A DNA stretch of 64,000 nucleotides from Symbiodinium natans. Taxonomy: Eukaryota > Sar > Dinophyceae > Suessiales > Symbiodiniaceae. The DNA lies in NCBI GenBank assembly GCA_905221605.1, contig CAJNDS010002377.1, positions 244,501 through 308,500 of the forward strand, given 5' to 3'. A program made the position numbers and the translations under genes. Position 1 is the first letter of the stretch; each line of letters begins with the position of its first letter. This document shows, piece after piece, positions 33,226 through 44,789 of this stretch. Under the pieces are notes generated by a model. The model saw only the letters and a program-made list of their open reading frames with translations, did not search any database and was not told the origin of the DNA.

Positions 33226-35656
33226 GTAAAGAAATGTTGCTCGGATGAGGCGACGCATACGGTATGCGATGGGGAGCAACCTCTCGCGAAATGCATGCAG
33301 TCAGTATGGACCAAACGTAGGTGTCGCTTCCCAATCCCCTTGTGGGTGATACGATTGGAGGTAGTGCAGATCTTGCTTCCTTGAGGTGATACAGGGACTT
33401 GCTGTGGATTCCAAATACAGACTCTAACTCTCTTTTCGGCATCGGCATCGAAAATTCCTACCCCCAAAACCGACATCCTTATTGAAGAGCCCATGCTATG
33501 CATGCAAAACACAATTCGACTATTCAGCAGATGCTGCAAAGGAGCCGAGTCCGAGTCCATTGTCCTGGATACAAGTCAAGCGGGAATGGGTAGTGTTTAC
33601 CGGTGGATCGGGAAACTACCATTTCGAAGTTCATGCCCTATGGTTGTGTGTCTCAGACCTGAAGCTACACTGAGGTGGCAGTTCGAACCTTAAACCTACA
33701 ACCCGAAACCCAAAAACCCACATCTTAAATCCCAAACCTAAGGATTTAGCGCCTTTCAGCGACTCTAACAGCCCGACGCTCGGGTAAAGCCGCCTGCTTG
33801 TAGGGCTTAGGGCGAGGGTTTAGGGTGTAGGCTCAAGGTTTATCTGGTTTAGAGCTTATGGCTTAGGGGGCGTAAGGTTCAGTTTTTATACCAGGGTCTG
33901 CACTAGACTTGCTTCGGGCTGCAGCAGGCCTTGGCTCAGCGCGGCAGCAGCGAAAAATGGACGCTTGGTGAGGAGGCGCCGGGTTTAGGGTTTAGGGGAG
34001 GTGCCGATGTTTCTGGGTGTGGTTTCCCGAGGCATTTACCTCTTTTTCGATATAAATTCAGGCTCAGGGTTTCCGGCTTGTTCTCGTTCAAGTCGCTTCA
34101 AACGATTTAAAAAGCCTTATAGCGAATGCATTTCAGACTGACACATGAGGATGAAGATCCATGTTCTCCTGCTTGAGATCGCAAGCTGCGGAAAGTGCCC
34201 AGCTGGGAAGCTTGCATAGCTGGGAAGAAACCTCGAAAGGCCCCTACTTTTTGGACCTGCAGCAAATGACAAGCAATGAGGGCTTCCCTGGGCAGATGCT
34301 GGCTACGCATAAATCTGCGTAGTTCTCGAAAAAGGACTCTAATTTAGAAAACTACCCATGTGCCCCTAAGCCCTAAAAGGACACTAGTTTAGAAAACTAC
34401 CCCTGTGCTTCATTGCACCACATATTCATGCGGCTTCTCTTTTTGTTGGACCCTCTTTAGTGTGTTGGCCCCCCCCCCCCCCCCCTGAACAGTTGAGGCG
34501 TGGATGGGAGCCTGATTACACGGCCCCGGGGGCTTATATCATTTCAATAGGGAGGAGTTTAGATAGGTTTAAAAGGGGCAGCGATGCCCGGTTATATTCT
34601 TTAAAGGCGCGCCACGTGGAATTTTCTTACGGCGCCCGGACGGTTTGACTTTAAAGGAGACCCCGCAAATAGTCAGGGGGTCCTGAATAATTTGGCCAAA
34701 TTGACTTTAAAGGGGAGGCCCCTACTAAAGCGGGTCTAACATTATCGTGTTCTTGAAGGTCCTTATTGTGGTTCTACTACCATATCACTCCAAGGTCCTT
34801 TCGGTCCTTGTTATGACCATGCTACAGTACCACTCTAAGTGGGCCCTGTAATTATTCGACATGTCCTAGCTAGAGATGCAACCTTGACTCGCATCGGAGA
34901 CCCAAGTTGTAGAGCAACTTCCCACTTTTTTGCCAGTCATCCGGAGCCCAAAGGGGCCCAAAACCCTAGATGAAAGCCCGGGGTGCCCTCGTGCAGAGCA
35001 GCATTCGTGAACTGCGGTCGTTTTGGCAGCAGCGCGGGGCCCTTGTTGTGTGCCCTAATCACCACGCACCACCATGGGGCAGGCTCACAGATCGGGTGCC
35101 GTGACCAATTCGCAACCTCTTGGCACCGGCATGGCCAGGACGGGGACGGAAGGAAACACTCCTCCGGTCTTGTGTGCTTGGAGAGCCTAATTTAGGATTT
35201 CGGGTCAGGGGCCAAGCGAAGGAGCACGGAAGGATCCTCTTTCATCTTCGTTTGCCACAGATGTCCAAGAGGGAGGAGCACCGATGTTCGGGAGCTATCT
35301 CACCCACGAAGGTAGTACATCCCGGGGCCCCATTCCAGGCTTCAGGCCTTTCAGGGCAGTTTGCAAACCCTTGCTCCTTGGGAAGTGAGGAAACAACTGC
35401 ACCAGCAGCAGCCCTGGCAGCTCAGCCGAGGGTTCGCACGACAGGCTTGCTGTTGGCGCCTCGGATGATGGGTTTAAGATGGTGTAAGGGTTCAGGCCGT
35501 CGAGTTTTTGGGTTGGGAGCTTTAGTGGTTCGGGCCTCCTGTGGATGTCTGTAAGGTCCAGATTTCCAGTCCAAGATACATTCTCCGCGGATTCGCGGTT
35601 GCCGATTCGGATACACGTGGCCTCGTGAATGCAATGCGCTAGGATGTTATCGTGTC
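33226..35656. other. No gene supported
   Basis: Telomere-like remnants at 33800-33880 and 33980-33998. A tandem pair containing TTTAGAAAACTACCC at about 34345 and 34390. C-run at 34469-34486. No convincing exon. Confidence 0.45.
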
Positions 35657-35840
35657 GTTTCCCGGATCGCGTGGTTTCCTGAATCACGATCTCGTATGGT
35701 TTCCTGAATCACGTGGCTTCCTGAACCGCAGTTTCCTGAACCGCGTGAAAACAGTTTCCTGAATCGCTTGGTTTCCTGAATCCTGGTTTCTGAATCGTGT
35801 AATTTATCGGTTTCCTGAACTGGTTTCCTGAATCGCGGCC
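35657..35840. repeat. Interrupted repeat of TTTCCTGAATCGCGTGG-type units
   Basis: About 9 copies of TTTCCTGAA(T/C)C or close variants, spaced 13-22 bases apart. Confidence 0.85.
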
Positions 35841-36337
35841 AATTCTGAAGCGCATGGCACAGGGGGCGCTGGCGATCTTAGGTGGGGTGGGGGGGGGGGG
35901 AGGCCGGCTCGAAACACCTTTGGTCAAACGCAGCAGTCTACCCAACCTATGATCACAGAAGCGTGGCACTTCAGTGCAGTACAATGACCATACAGCTGGC
36001 TTTACCAGGTAGAATGCTGTGCCATGTGTGCACTGTATGCTTACCGACTCTGCCACTGAAGTGCAAGTCAAAACCAAGTAACCAAGCACAGCAGAGGGTT
36101 GCATCCCGGCACAGAAAACCCCAAGCTGTAAGCCCGAAAACTCCCAGCCCCTCAACCTTCCCCAAAACACAAAGCCTGCACGCGGCCGCAGAGGCCAGTG
36201 CGCTGCCGCCTGAGTCAGAACACCCCCCCAGGCTAAGTCTGAAGAGTTTCGCTTTGATCATGATTGCGTTTAAGGCCTGTTTGCGCAGCAGCTGTCCAGC
36301 AGCTGTGTAGGCTGCTTGTCTCCTCACCACAGGCTAC

Positions 36338-36372
36338 ACCCTAAACCCTACACCCCTAAACCCTAAACCCTA
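36338..36372 (-). repeat. Telomere-like CCCTAAA cluster
   Basis: About five CCCTAAA/CCCTACA units. Confidence 0.9.
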
Positions 36373-36609
36373 AGATCCACACGGGTGGACATGTTTTGGA
36401 CTTATTTTTTCTTTTGCCTTTTTTTTGGCTGGTTCTCTATATCTGCATAGAGAAGCCTCTACGTTTCCCCTCATGACATCACGATGTGGGGTTCGTGTTT
36501 GTTTGGGCTTGATGCCCTCGGCTTGAAAGCAGGGCTTTGGTTTTCGGGAGGAAGCGGAGCCGAGCCCGCCGAGCCCTCTTGAATCATCGAACCTGGGCTC
36601 AGGGCTTCC

Positions 36610-37345
36610 GCTGAGGTCTCGGAAGCTTGGTGCAGCCTATATCAGCCTATGGAGGGTCCGGGGTTAAGGTATGCAATAGAGGATCTTGGGCATGCGGCGC
36701 TTGTGACTTGACAAGCTCCCCTCGGCACATCAGGCGGAGCTTCTCGCCGGCAGTAGCAACCCTGAATCCCTGAAAGCCATGACAAAGAATCAGTCATGGT
36801 TCAGACTTGTCTGGAGCCCTCAGCCCTAAAGGGCTCTAAACCTCAAGCCTCAAACCCCGACTCCCAGAACTACCCTCAACACTGAGATCCCTAGATGCGG
36901 CCATCTCTTGCTTGTGGCGAAGCACGGCACCGGTAGGGCGGATCCTACCTGTCCACCGGGGCTTGGCTTAGAAGATGTAGAACTTCCAGCCTGATGCCCC
37001 CGTTGCAGGCGCTTTCTAGATATCCGGGGGCCTGAACCTTCCGGGGCCCCTGCCTCTAGGGTTTAGGGTGCTCCCTCGCCCGAAGTTGCATGTGACACTC
37101 CAGCCTCTTGTTGAGGTCCACCTTCCAGGCGCTGTCGGGCAGGCCAGCAATCCACACCTGCAATGCTTTCGGCCTTCCTGCCCGCTTTGCACTCACTTTT
37201 GGGCTGCACTGAAGCTGTAGCGGGTGGGGAGCCTCAACCCTAAACCCGAACCCAAGGCGCCGTGTTGTCATTGCTTAAGGAGGCCAGTAGCCGTGGCCAT
37301 GCCAAAGCTCTTCGTCATGCGTCTCCTGAGCCACGGCAATCATCC
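36610..37345. repeat. Segmental duplication with RRM-like exons, copy 1
   Basis: Collinear with 43030-43790. Landmarks: CTCAAACCCCGACTCCCAGA at about 36856 and 43198, CTCTTGTTGAGGTCCAC at 37103 and 43580, and TAGCCGTGGCC near 37286 and 43731. Copies are well diverged. Confidence 0.85.
37087..37157 (-). CDS. RRM-like exon, copy 1
   Basis: After a clean acceptor (TTGCAG, ending 37158) the frame reads VWIAGLPDSAWKVDLNKRLE followed by CHMQ. VWIAGLP fits the RNP2 strand of an RNA recognition motif and DLNKRLECHM the first helix. The rest of the domain would be on the next exon, which in this copy (about 36880-36990) looks decayed compared with 43250-43310. RRM assignment is tentative. Confidence 0.45.
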
Positions 37346-37574
37346 TGGGCCTGGACTGCTACATCGCCAACACCACCACTACGACAACTCCCGCGAGAGT
37401 ATTTGCTACGGCAGTTGTCAGCGCCTTGCGCACCTTGCTGCAAGTCTTGCTCTGGACAGCATCACGCCTCACAGGCCAAAGGGCTTTTTTTTTGTGCTGG
37501 ACTCCCCAGCGGCCCTTTTGGTATCATGTCGTCCCATGACAAGGTTGGCTTGCAAAATTGTGAAACGCTGATAT

Positions 37575-39395
37575 GCTTGGAGATTGGTTAGTTTGCATCA
37601 GACCACGTACCAAGTCGCTAGCTGCCCGCTTGCCTGCGCAGAAGCTCTGTTTGCCGCAGTCCTTTCTTCGATGCTCTTCAGGGCCTCCGACCAGGTCATG
37701 GGGCCATGAGCTGCTCGAAACCTTCGGCCTCAAACCATCCCCCACCCACATTTCAGAGTTGGGCTTCAGGGCTTTTACGGCAAAGCAGGTGGACACGCCG
37801 AAAAAAAAGCAGACTCCTGTCTGGTGGATGGTCCGGGCCTTTTCACCCTCAGCACCGAATTCATAGGCGCCACGCAGGTCGGTCAGGGCCATAAAGAAGG
37901 CGATCTTGGTGACGGTGCTGTTTGTCTCCAGCGCTCGTGCAAGTGCCTGTAGGGCAAGGGATCACACACCAGAATGGAGACTCCTGTCTGGCTGCACAGG
38001 GCCTGTGCACCCTCGGCGCCAACCGTATACCAATCAAGGGTGACCGTGGTGACAGCGCTGTTCTTGCCCAGGGCTCTTGCGAGTGCCTGCAGAGCAAGGG
38101 ACCACACGCCACGATGAAAACTCCTGTCTGGCTGCACCAGGCCTGCCCGCCGTCAACACCGATCGTATTGAAACTAAGGTCGATTGTGGTGACGGTGCTA
38201 TTCTTCTCAAGCGCTCTCGCTATTGCCTGTCGGGCAAGGGACCACACGCTTGAATGGAGACTCTGCTGCACCGGGCCTGCACACCGTCAACACCGATCTG
38301 ATTGCCAGAAAAGCTGATCGTGGTGATGGTGCTGTTCTGCTCAAGCGCTCTTGCTAGTGCCTGCAAACACGAGATCACACTACGAAAACATATTCTGTGA
38401 ACTCAGGTTGTTGGGGGTAACCCGCTAGTATCACCAGTCATTTTTCCGTATGCTTCTTTTTCAAGGGTGTGTGTTTTGGGTTAAGGGCTTACGCGGGCTC
38501 CAGGAGTCTTAAAGAGCCAGAGCCCGGAGAATCCAGGAAGCTAAGCCCGGCCAGTTCCATGTAGAGCCGTATTGAGGCCCCAAACAAATCTCATGATAGG
38601 TAGCCCACGGCCAGCCCGACTCACTTTACCAAATTTGTTGCGTCGCCCTCTATAATACACAGGCTCGACAAGGGGGGGGGGGTCCTTAGCAAGGCAGGAA
38701 AGCTTCAGGCCTTAAGGTCCCAAAGGCTGAGGGACTTGGGCGAGGCGGATGGTTCCCCTTCCCCCCAAATTTTTTTAGGGGGGCGGGGTCCCACGCCATG
38801 TTTTTATAGGGTCCAAATTTGTTGGCGGGGGGGTTCCCTCATTAAAGACAGTGCAACATTAGAATGGAGACTCCTGTCTGGCTTCACCGGGCCTGTGCAC
38901 CTTCATCACCGATCTGATTGCCACCAAGGTCGATCGTGGTCATGGTGCTATTCTTCTCAAGAGCTCTCGCGAGTGCCTGCATGCAAAGGGATCACACGCC
39001 AGAAAAGAGACTCCTGTCTGGCTGCACTGGGCCTGCGCACCCTCATGACCGATCGTATTGAAAGCGAGGTCGATCTTCGTGACAGTGCTATTCGTCTCCA
39101 GCGCTCTTGCGAGTGCCTGCGGGGCAAGGGATCACACGCCGCAATGGGAAACTCCTGTCGGCTGCACCGGGCCTGCGCACCGTCATCACCGATCTTGTTG
39201 CCATTAAGGAGGATCGTGGTGACGGTGCTATTCGTCTCCAGCGCTCTTGCTAGTGCCTACAGGGTACAAGATCACACGCTAGATGGAGACTTCTGTGTGG
39301 CTGGACCGGGCCTGCGCACCGTCAACACCGATCTGATTGCCAGAAAGGCTGATCGTGGTAATGCTGTCATTCTTCTCAAGAGATCTTGCTAGTGC
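37575..39395 (-). CDS. Leucine-rich-repeat protein (RNI/NLRC3-like), tandem one-repeat exons
   Basis: Seven 84-nt exons each encode one 28-residue LRR of the form ALARALEKNSTVTTIDLSGN plus QIGVDGAQ: 39312-39395, 39173-39256, 39033-39116, 38893-38976, 38277-38360, 38143-38226 and 38003-38086. An eighth, longer and diverged unit is at about 37839-37946. Introns between adjacent exons are 55, 56, 56, 50 and 56 nt, start GC and end AG, all phase 0; one larger intron spans 38361-38892, and 37947-38002 is again 56 nt. The repeat is the ribonuclease-inhibitor type, a protein-binding solenoid common in NLRC3-like proteins. A half-unit near 39450-39480 is broken. The frame 37575-37838 may carry the 3' exon (blocks KALKPNSEMWVGDGLRPKVS and CAGKRAASDLVRGLMQ). 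Start codon not found. Confidence 0.75.
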
Positions 39396-39784
39396 CTGCA
39401 GGGCAAGGGATCACACGCTAGAATGGAGACCCCTGTCTGGCGGCAACGGTCCTATGCACCCCCCCTCGGCACCGAGCAACGGTCCCTTGATTCATGCCCT
39501 GCATTGTGAGGGTATGCAGTTCCTCAACTCTGGCGTTCAGTTTTGATGTGTCGGCATTGCTGCAGTTCCTCAACATCGAGAAGTGCCCTTCAGGAGTTGA
39601 AGCGTTCCACGAGGTTGTGTCCTATTTGGTTGCCGTATTTCCCGAATCTCACCACAACAAGATTCGTTCGTTCAGAGTCATGGTGCAGTTCAGTTCAGGC
39701 TCCGGAAGGTTTAGGGGTTTTATAGAGGAGCCCTCTATGACTTGAACGGCTTAAACGCCTACACACCTGAACCCTAAACTTTAC

Positions 39785-39806
39785 CCCCCCCCCCCCCCCC
39801 CCCCCC
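39785..39806. repeat. C homopolymer of about 22
   Basis: One of many long C or G runs in the window; typical places for consensus errors. Confidence 0.9.
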
Positions 39807-39913
39807 GAAACCATCATTCTCTGAGGCAAACTAAGACACGGCAGGCCTCGGCCACTGCTACCTTCGAACTCTCTGCGGGCTCCTGGCAGTCTGGGGCTTC
39901 TTGTCGCATCCTC

Positions 39914-40111
39914 TTAAAGACCCTGAAATGGATGCTGCAAATGCAAATACCTTCCATATACAATCCGCATAAGGGAATCTCTGCTTAAGCGGAAATCTTC
40001 GAGGACAAGCTTGCGCAACTTCACGCAGCATGCGCCTGCTTGTGCCCCTCTGAGGAGCATCGCTGCTTCTGGGTGAGATACTGTGAGATTCCCGTGCCGC
40101 ATGGCGCACAA
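39914..40111 (-). CDS. Probable upstream exon of the LRR gene
   Basis: Minus-strand frame including SHPEAAMLLRGAQAGACCVK then LRKLVLEDFRLSRDSLMRIV. KLRKLVLEDFRLSRDSL has the LxxLxLxxxxL spacing of an LRR. A GT donor follows HPFQG at about 39925. Linked to the array by strand, position and repeat type only. A further small exon candidate (AYEPSIVPLDKISRIYG after TTGCAG) lies at about 40275-40328. Confidence 0.4.
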   Translation of the reverse strand: MCAMRHGNLTVSHPEAAMLLRGAQAGACCVKLRKLVLEDFRLSRDSLMRIVYGRYLHLQHPFQGL

Positions 40112-40680
40112 CAGCCCATGGCCTCAATAGTTCTACTATGTTCTACTCTGAATTCCAGGTTGGGGAGGCCGTGCAACTGAGCGGCCTGAGGGGCCTGTGC
40201 CGCAATGGGAATTTCACTACTTGAATGCAGGGTGGGATCGACAATTGTCTTGGAAGCCAGTCTTTTGATGTGTCACACCATATATCCGCGAGATCTTGTC
40301 AAGAGGAACAATTGACGGTTCATAGGCCTGCAATAAGAACGGTTGCAAAGTCATGCTAATTTGTACACACTGACAAGCTGAAGCAAACATGTGCGGGGCT
40401 TCTCCTTGGGCATCGCATTGCCAACACACGCAACTCCCACGCAAATTGCGCCACCGTACACTCAGGATAGCACTCTGTCAGGGCAGAGAGTGCTCAATCA
40501 GGGTTGAGGGTAGACTCTTCGCAGCTTGTGCTGCACGAAGCAGAAGCCATTCCAAAAACAACGACGACCTCGCTTTGAGGCTCCCCAATGCACCCGTCGG
40601 CATGCTGTAAACTGTAAACCCTATAAACCCTCTCGGCCCTAAACCCTCCCTATAGACTCCAATCCGAGCACTCCGACGCC

Positions 40681-40840
40681 CCAAGCTTGAAATTCACAGC
40701 CAAACCCCTCGCAATCCAAAACAATCAAACAATCCCGAATCTTGCCTCAAGCGCCCGAGTCTTGCTTGAATATCGATATATACAGAAGCCTTGCCATGCC
40801 CGCAGAAGTCTGACCATGGTGCGGCAAGTTGAGTCAAACA
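40681..40840. repeat. Dispersed repeat, copy 2
   Basis: Same-orientation copy of 23668-23826; see that entry. Preceded by CCCTAAACCCT-type remnants at about 40617-40655. Confidence 0.85.
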
Positions 40841-40999
40841 AAGACAGTCAGGTTCATCCCGCAAGCCCCAAACCTGCGTCTCAGTCAAAGCCCTGTTTTG
40901 GCTGAGCAGAATGTGACCAGTGGCAGAGAGGCCTTCTTCGGCACCCGCCTTGTTGCTGGGATCACTACCTGCCCTGCAGCACTTGTCGGAGCCATTACA

Positions 41000-41115
41000 A
41001 TAGCAGTGCTAGTGGTGGCGGTAGCGGTAGTGGTGCTGGTGGTGGTAGTCGTAGTAGTCGTAGTAATCGGTAGCAGTAGCAGAAGCAGTAGCGTAGTATT
41101 AGTAGTAGAAGAAGA
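41000..41115. repeat. GTA/GTG trinucleotide-rich stretch
   Basis: Imperfect (GTAGTG)n and AGCAGTAGT runs, with poly-Val or poly-Thr shadow frames. Confidence 0.8.
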
Positions 41116-42004
41116 ACCCATCGTTACATCGTATCCTACTGCACGCCAGACCATAGGCTTTCTGCAACATTCAAAGTCAGAGCTGCAAGAATGCCCAGAT
41201 ATTTCTGGGAGCAACTAGTTGCGGTCCATGTATGTCACGGACGCCCAATTCTCCAGCAGATGCCGGTTGGAATTGGGAAGCAGGCTCTTGATTACGGGCC
41301 AGAACATGCCTACACATGGGTTTAGGGTTTAGGTATGAAGCTCGAAATGCAAGCCTTGCAGGCTTTGACAGCGTCGAACCTTCCGCTTCCCAAGCCCTTG
41401 GTGCAGCATTGCACCTTCAGCCCACGCAAGCCTCATCCAAGGTTGCAGGGCGTAGTTCCCAAAGACGTACCGCGAGAGCGCTGGACGATAGTATACCCTC
41501 TGAATCAAATATACAAGCAATCTGCTACAGTACACTTACCTTTCGAAGGTCAAATTGCGCCCATTTGCACTAGACAACATAATGTCGCAACACAGTTTTG
41601 TGGGACTATGTAGATGCCTGCTCTTGATGACCCATGACCGGTAGGAAAGCCAAGAAGACCTAGACCCCCCAAAGCATCCAACGAAAGCACCCCCGACGGT
41701 TCAAACCAGCCCAGCCTGGCTAGCACACACCCTGCACCTGCACGATTGTTGAGATTAAGCCGATTAAGGTCCATTTATACTTTCTGGACTTGCGGTTAAG
41801 GTTGAAGTCAGGAGATCCGAGAGCTCTCTCAAGCGTCTCGCTTCATGTTCCACCCCTCGTCTGCGGGCACAAAGGCCCGTCTTCAAACTTCATGCACATG
41901 GGAAACAGACATCCGAACAGGCGCTAGCCTTGACAATCTTGCTTCCGAAAGCGGCTCGCGATGACGACATGAAAGCAAGCGATTGTGGGAGAAAAACCTT
42001 CTTC
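41116..42004. other. No gene supported
   Basis: Short TTTAGGG pair at 41321-41334. Minus frame 41329-41535 is not convincing. Confidence 0.45.
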
Positions 42005-42332
42005 TTCGAAATCCACTTGCAGCGGTTGCTGGTGGCTTCGTCTCTTGGGTGGTCTGGGGGTTGCTGAGGTCTCCCCCACTGCGCGCGTCAGCTTACTTTA
42101 AGGCTTCACCTTGCTTCGCAAACAACAACACAAAACGCAGAGGTACGCTGTTTCAGGACACTTGAAGCCTCTTCGTCAATGTGTGTGTGTGTGTGTGTGT
42201 GTCTGCACAGGGGCGTCTTTGCTTCGTTTTGTTGTTGGCAAAAAGGTCGAGAGTATAGTAAGCTGAAGTTCGCAGTCTTGGAGACCACCCAAGAGACGAA
42301 GCCACCAGCAACCACTGCTTGTGGATTTCGAA
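42005..42332. mobile_element. Foldback element with 51-bp terminal inverted repeats
   Basis: 42005-42055 and 42282-42332 are inverted copies with about three mismatches (core GGTTGCTGGTGGCTTCGTCT). Weaker pairing continues inward (for example TCAGCTTACT and CAAACAACAACA-type blocks). The centre is a TG microsatellite at 42179-42201. No coding capacity. Fits a MITE or foldback transposon of about 330 bp; target duplication not determined. Confidence 0.65.
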
Positions 42333-43029
42333 AAATATTTAATGCAACGCTTTTCCTAAGCTAGTCAGTGCAGTTGAACAATAGGTCTGACCACCACCTG
42401 GAACACACCTCAGGCTTAGGTATCGCGACTTGCAGGATTCAAGGCATTTCTATCATGATCTTGGGAAGGTTCTGCCTTGCTATGTGGGCAAACTGTGGGG
42501 GCTTCACGCCCCAAAACGATCGAAGCCGGAGATGCCGACGACACCGACTATCCGCACGCAACCATTTGAATTTGCACATCTTCACCGGATGTCTGTTGCC
42601 CAGCCAGGCTCAATAGGCCTTGCCCCACGTGTCGAGTTGCAAGATGTAGCCTGAAACAGCTTAGGGCTTCAAGCTTAGGGTCTCGGGTTTAGGGTGCTGC
42701 CACCGCCTCGGTAGCTGCTCCTGCTGCTTCTGTGACAAGGAATCAGGGGCTTCTTCGGGCTGCAACAACTACGACACCGAGGGCCCCACACGGAATGCTA
42801 AGCCCCGAAACATCCGCATCGCCCCGACCCCACAGCCTAAGCTCTCCGAGGCAAAAGCCCCCCCACCTTCGAAATTGGAGCCCTGAAGGCTGCAGATTGC
42901 GTTCTGCTGGTCCTTCCCGCGGGAATTGGGAGGTTTCAGGGGGCCTGGCGTCAAGGATGTCAAGGATGGTCAAGGTTCGAGGGTCTTAGCTTCATTCGGT
43001 TTAACAGCAGGGCGCTTGTTGAGGCTCTG

Positions 43030-43790
43030 GGGTGGGAGAGGATTTGGGCGGTCTGTGTTGGGCATGCAGAGCTTGTGACTTGCCTGGCTCCTCGGCAAAT
43101 CAGGCCGAGCTTCCTGTGTCGCAAAAAGCCCTTTCCATCCCTTTCCCAAGAATCGGTCGTGGTTCAGAAATGTCCCTGAGCCCTATAAGCCTCAAGCCTC
43201 AAACCCCGACTCCCAGATTCTACCCTGAACCCTGAAACCCCCAAATAAGCCGCCATCTCCTGCTTGTTGCGAAACACCGCGCCGGCGGTCCCAGACTTTA
43301 GAACTTCCGCGTACAGGCATTGACCCGCTTGCGACCTGCTGGCTGCTTTCGGGGGGATTCTGGAGCTTAGGGTTGTCAGCAGGGGCTTGGCTAACGAAGA
43401 TGGAGAACTTCCTGCTTAATGCCCCAAAGACCCTCAACCCTGTTCTTATCTTGGATACTTGGCAGGTGTTTTCCAGATCTCGGAGAAACCGTCTGAAAAC
43501 TCCAGGGTGCGTGCCTCTAGGGTTTAGGGCTTTCGGCTGCGCCCTCGCCCTGCTGCGAAGCTGCATGTGGGTCTTCAGCCTCTTGTTGAGGTCCACATTC
43601 CAGGCGCTGCCAGGCAGGCCCGCAATCCACACCTGCAATGCTTTCGTGGAGCTGTAGCGAGTGGGGACCCTCGACCCTAAACCCTAACCCAATGCGCCTT
43701 GTTGTCATTGGGAAAGGCCCTTAGGCCTGTAGCCGTGGCCTTGCCCCAGCTCTTCCCCATGCCTTTCCTTAGCCACTTACGGCAATCATC
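43030..43790. repeat. Segmental duplication with RRM-like exons, copy 2
   Basis: Counterpart of 36610-37345; see that entry. Confidence 0.85.
43250..43632 (-). CDS. RRM-like two-exon fragment, copy 2
   Basis: First exon starts at 43632 after TTGCAG and reads VWIAGLPGSAWNVDLNKRLK then THMQ. A second segment at about 43250-43310 reads AEVLKSGTAGAVFRNKQEMA, which resembles the RNP1 strand and second helix of an RRM. The intron between (about 43311-43555) contains a TTTAGGG motif. RRMs bind RNA; the number of missing exons is unknown. Better preserved than the copy near 37.1 kb. Confidence 0.45.
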
Positions 43791-44789
43791 TTAGGGCTGC
43801 TAACTACTGCTGCTACTCCTCCTCCTCCTCCTCCTACTGCAACTGTTCATACTATTGCTCGGGAAAACCTCTGTACGACAATGCAGTTGGGGGGGAAACC
43901 GTGTCCCTTGGAGCCCGTGGACAAAAACCCTGCGGCTCTACTAAGATACCACTGCACCAGGTTAAAAAGTCAAACCCTACTTCTCCAAGACCGGCTTCGC
44001 TGGGTATGGTGATGGGGCAAAGTGCCCGCCCTTGCCCAGAGGCTCCCAGCTGGGTTGGAAGCCTCCGCCAACAACAGCAACAGCGGCAGTACTTGTCGCG
44101 TTTGGCAGGGTGCTTCCAGCGGGCAGCAAGGGGTGGGTGGGGGGGGGGTAACAGTTCCTGACCAACAATCTTCTGTTGCATCCGAACAGCCTCGCGCTTC
44201 TTTTTTTGGAACAGACGACAGCCCCACTCTGTATAGTGAAACACGTATCCGCGTGTGGCATACTCACTGTGCGCCAGCACTTGAGTGTGTAGGGCATATT
44301 ATAGAGTTGAGCATCGAGGGTTTTACGGTTTAGGGCTTCGAAGTTCGACTTTTTCGCGAGCCGCGCAAAACAGCTGTCCACCTCAACCCTATTCCTACAC
44401 CCTTCGGCAATCAAGGACCAACCCCTTAATCTGGTATCGGCTGGTTTGGGATGCTGATTTTGGGGTTGTGGGGGTCCAGGCTTCGGCATCCGGAATGACT
44501 TCCTGCTACCTCAACCTTGGGATGTTTGATGGTTGCGCTAGAGGTTGTGGTGGTAGCGGTTGTAGAAGCAGGGAAATATGCTGGGTGCGGATTTGGGAAC
44601 CTTGATTCAAGGTTTGGGGGGTTCCAGTTGAATAGCGACCCAACCCTCAGAACCAGCCTGATCCCCCATCCATCAAGCTACGTGCCCACCAACTTCCACC
44701 ACCACCATCACGACGACGATGACAACTACGACGTTGAGTACGTCTACTTGCTAACCCTAAACCCTAAAGCCGAAACCCTAAAGCCGAAG
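43791..44789. other. No gene supported
   Basis: CTC-rich microsatellite at 43818-43836. Overlapping frames on both strands at 43850-44490 lack motifs. ACCACCACCATCACGACGACG-like run at 44697-44720. Confidence 0.4.

Noticed and set aside
35120-35554. 144-codon plus-strand frame
   Set aside because: Low-information composition and opposite to the host gene strand; no motif.
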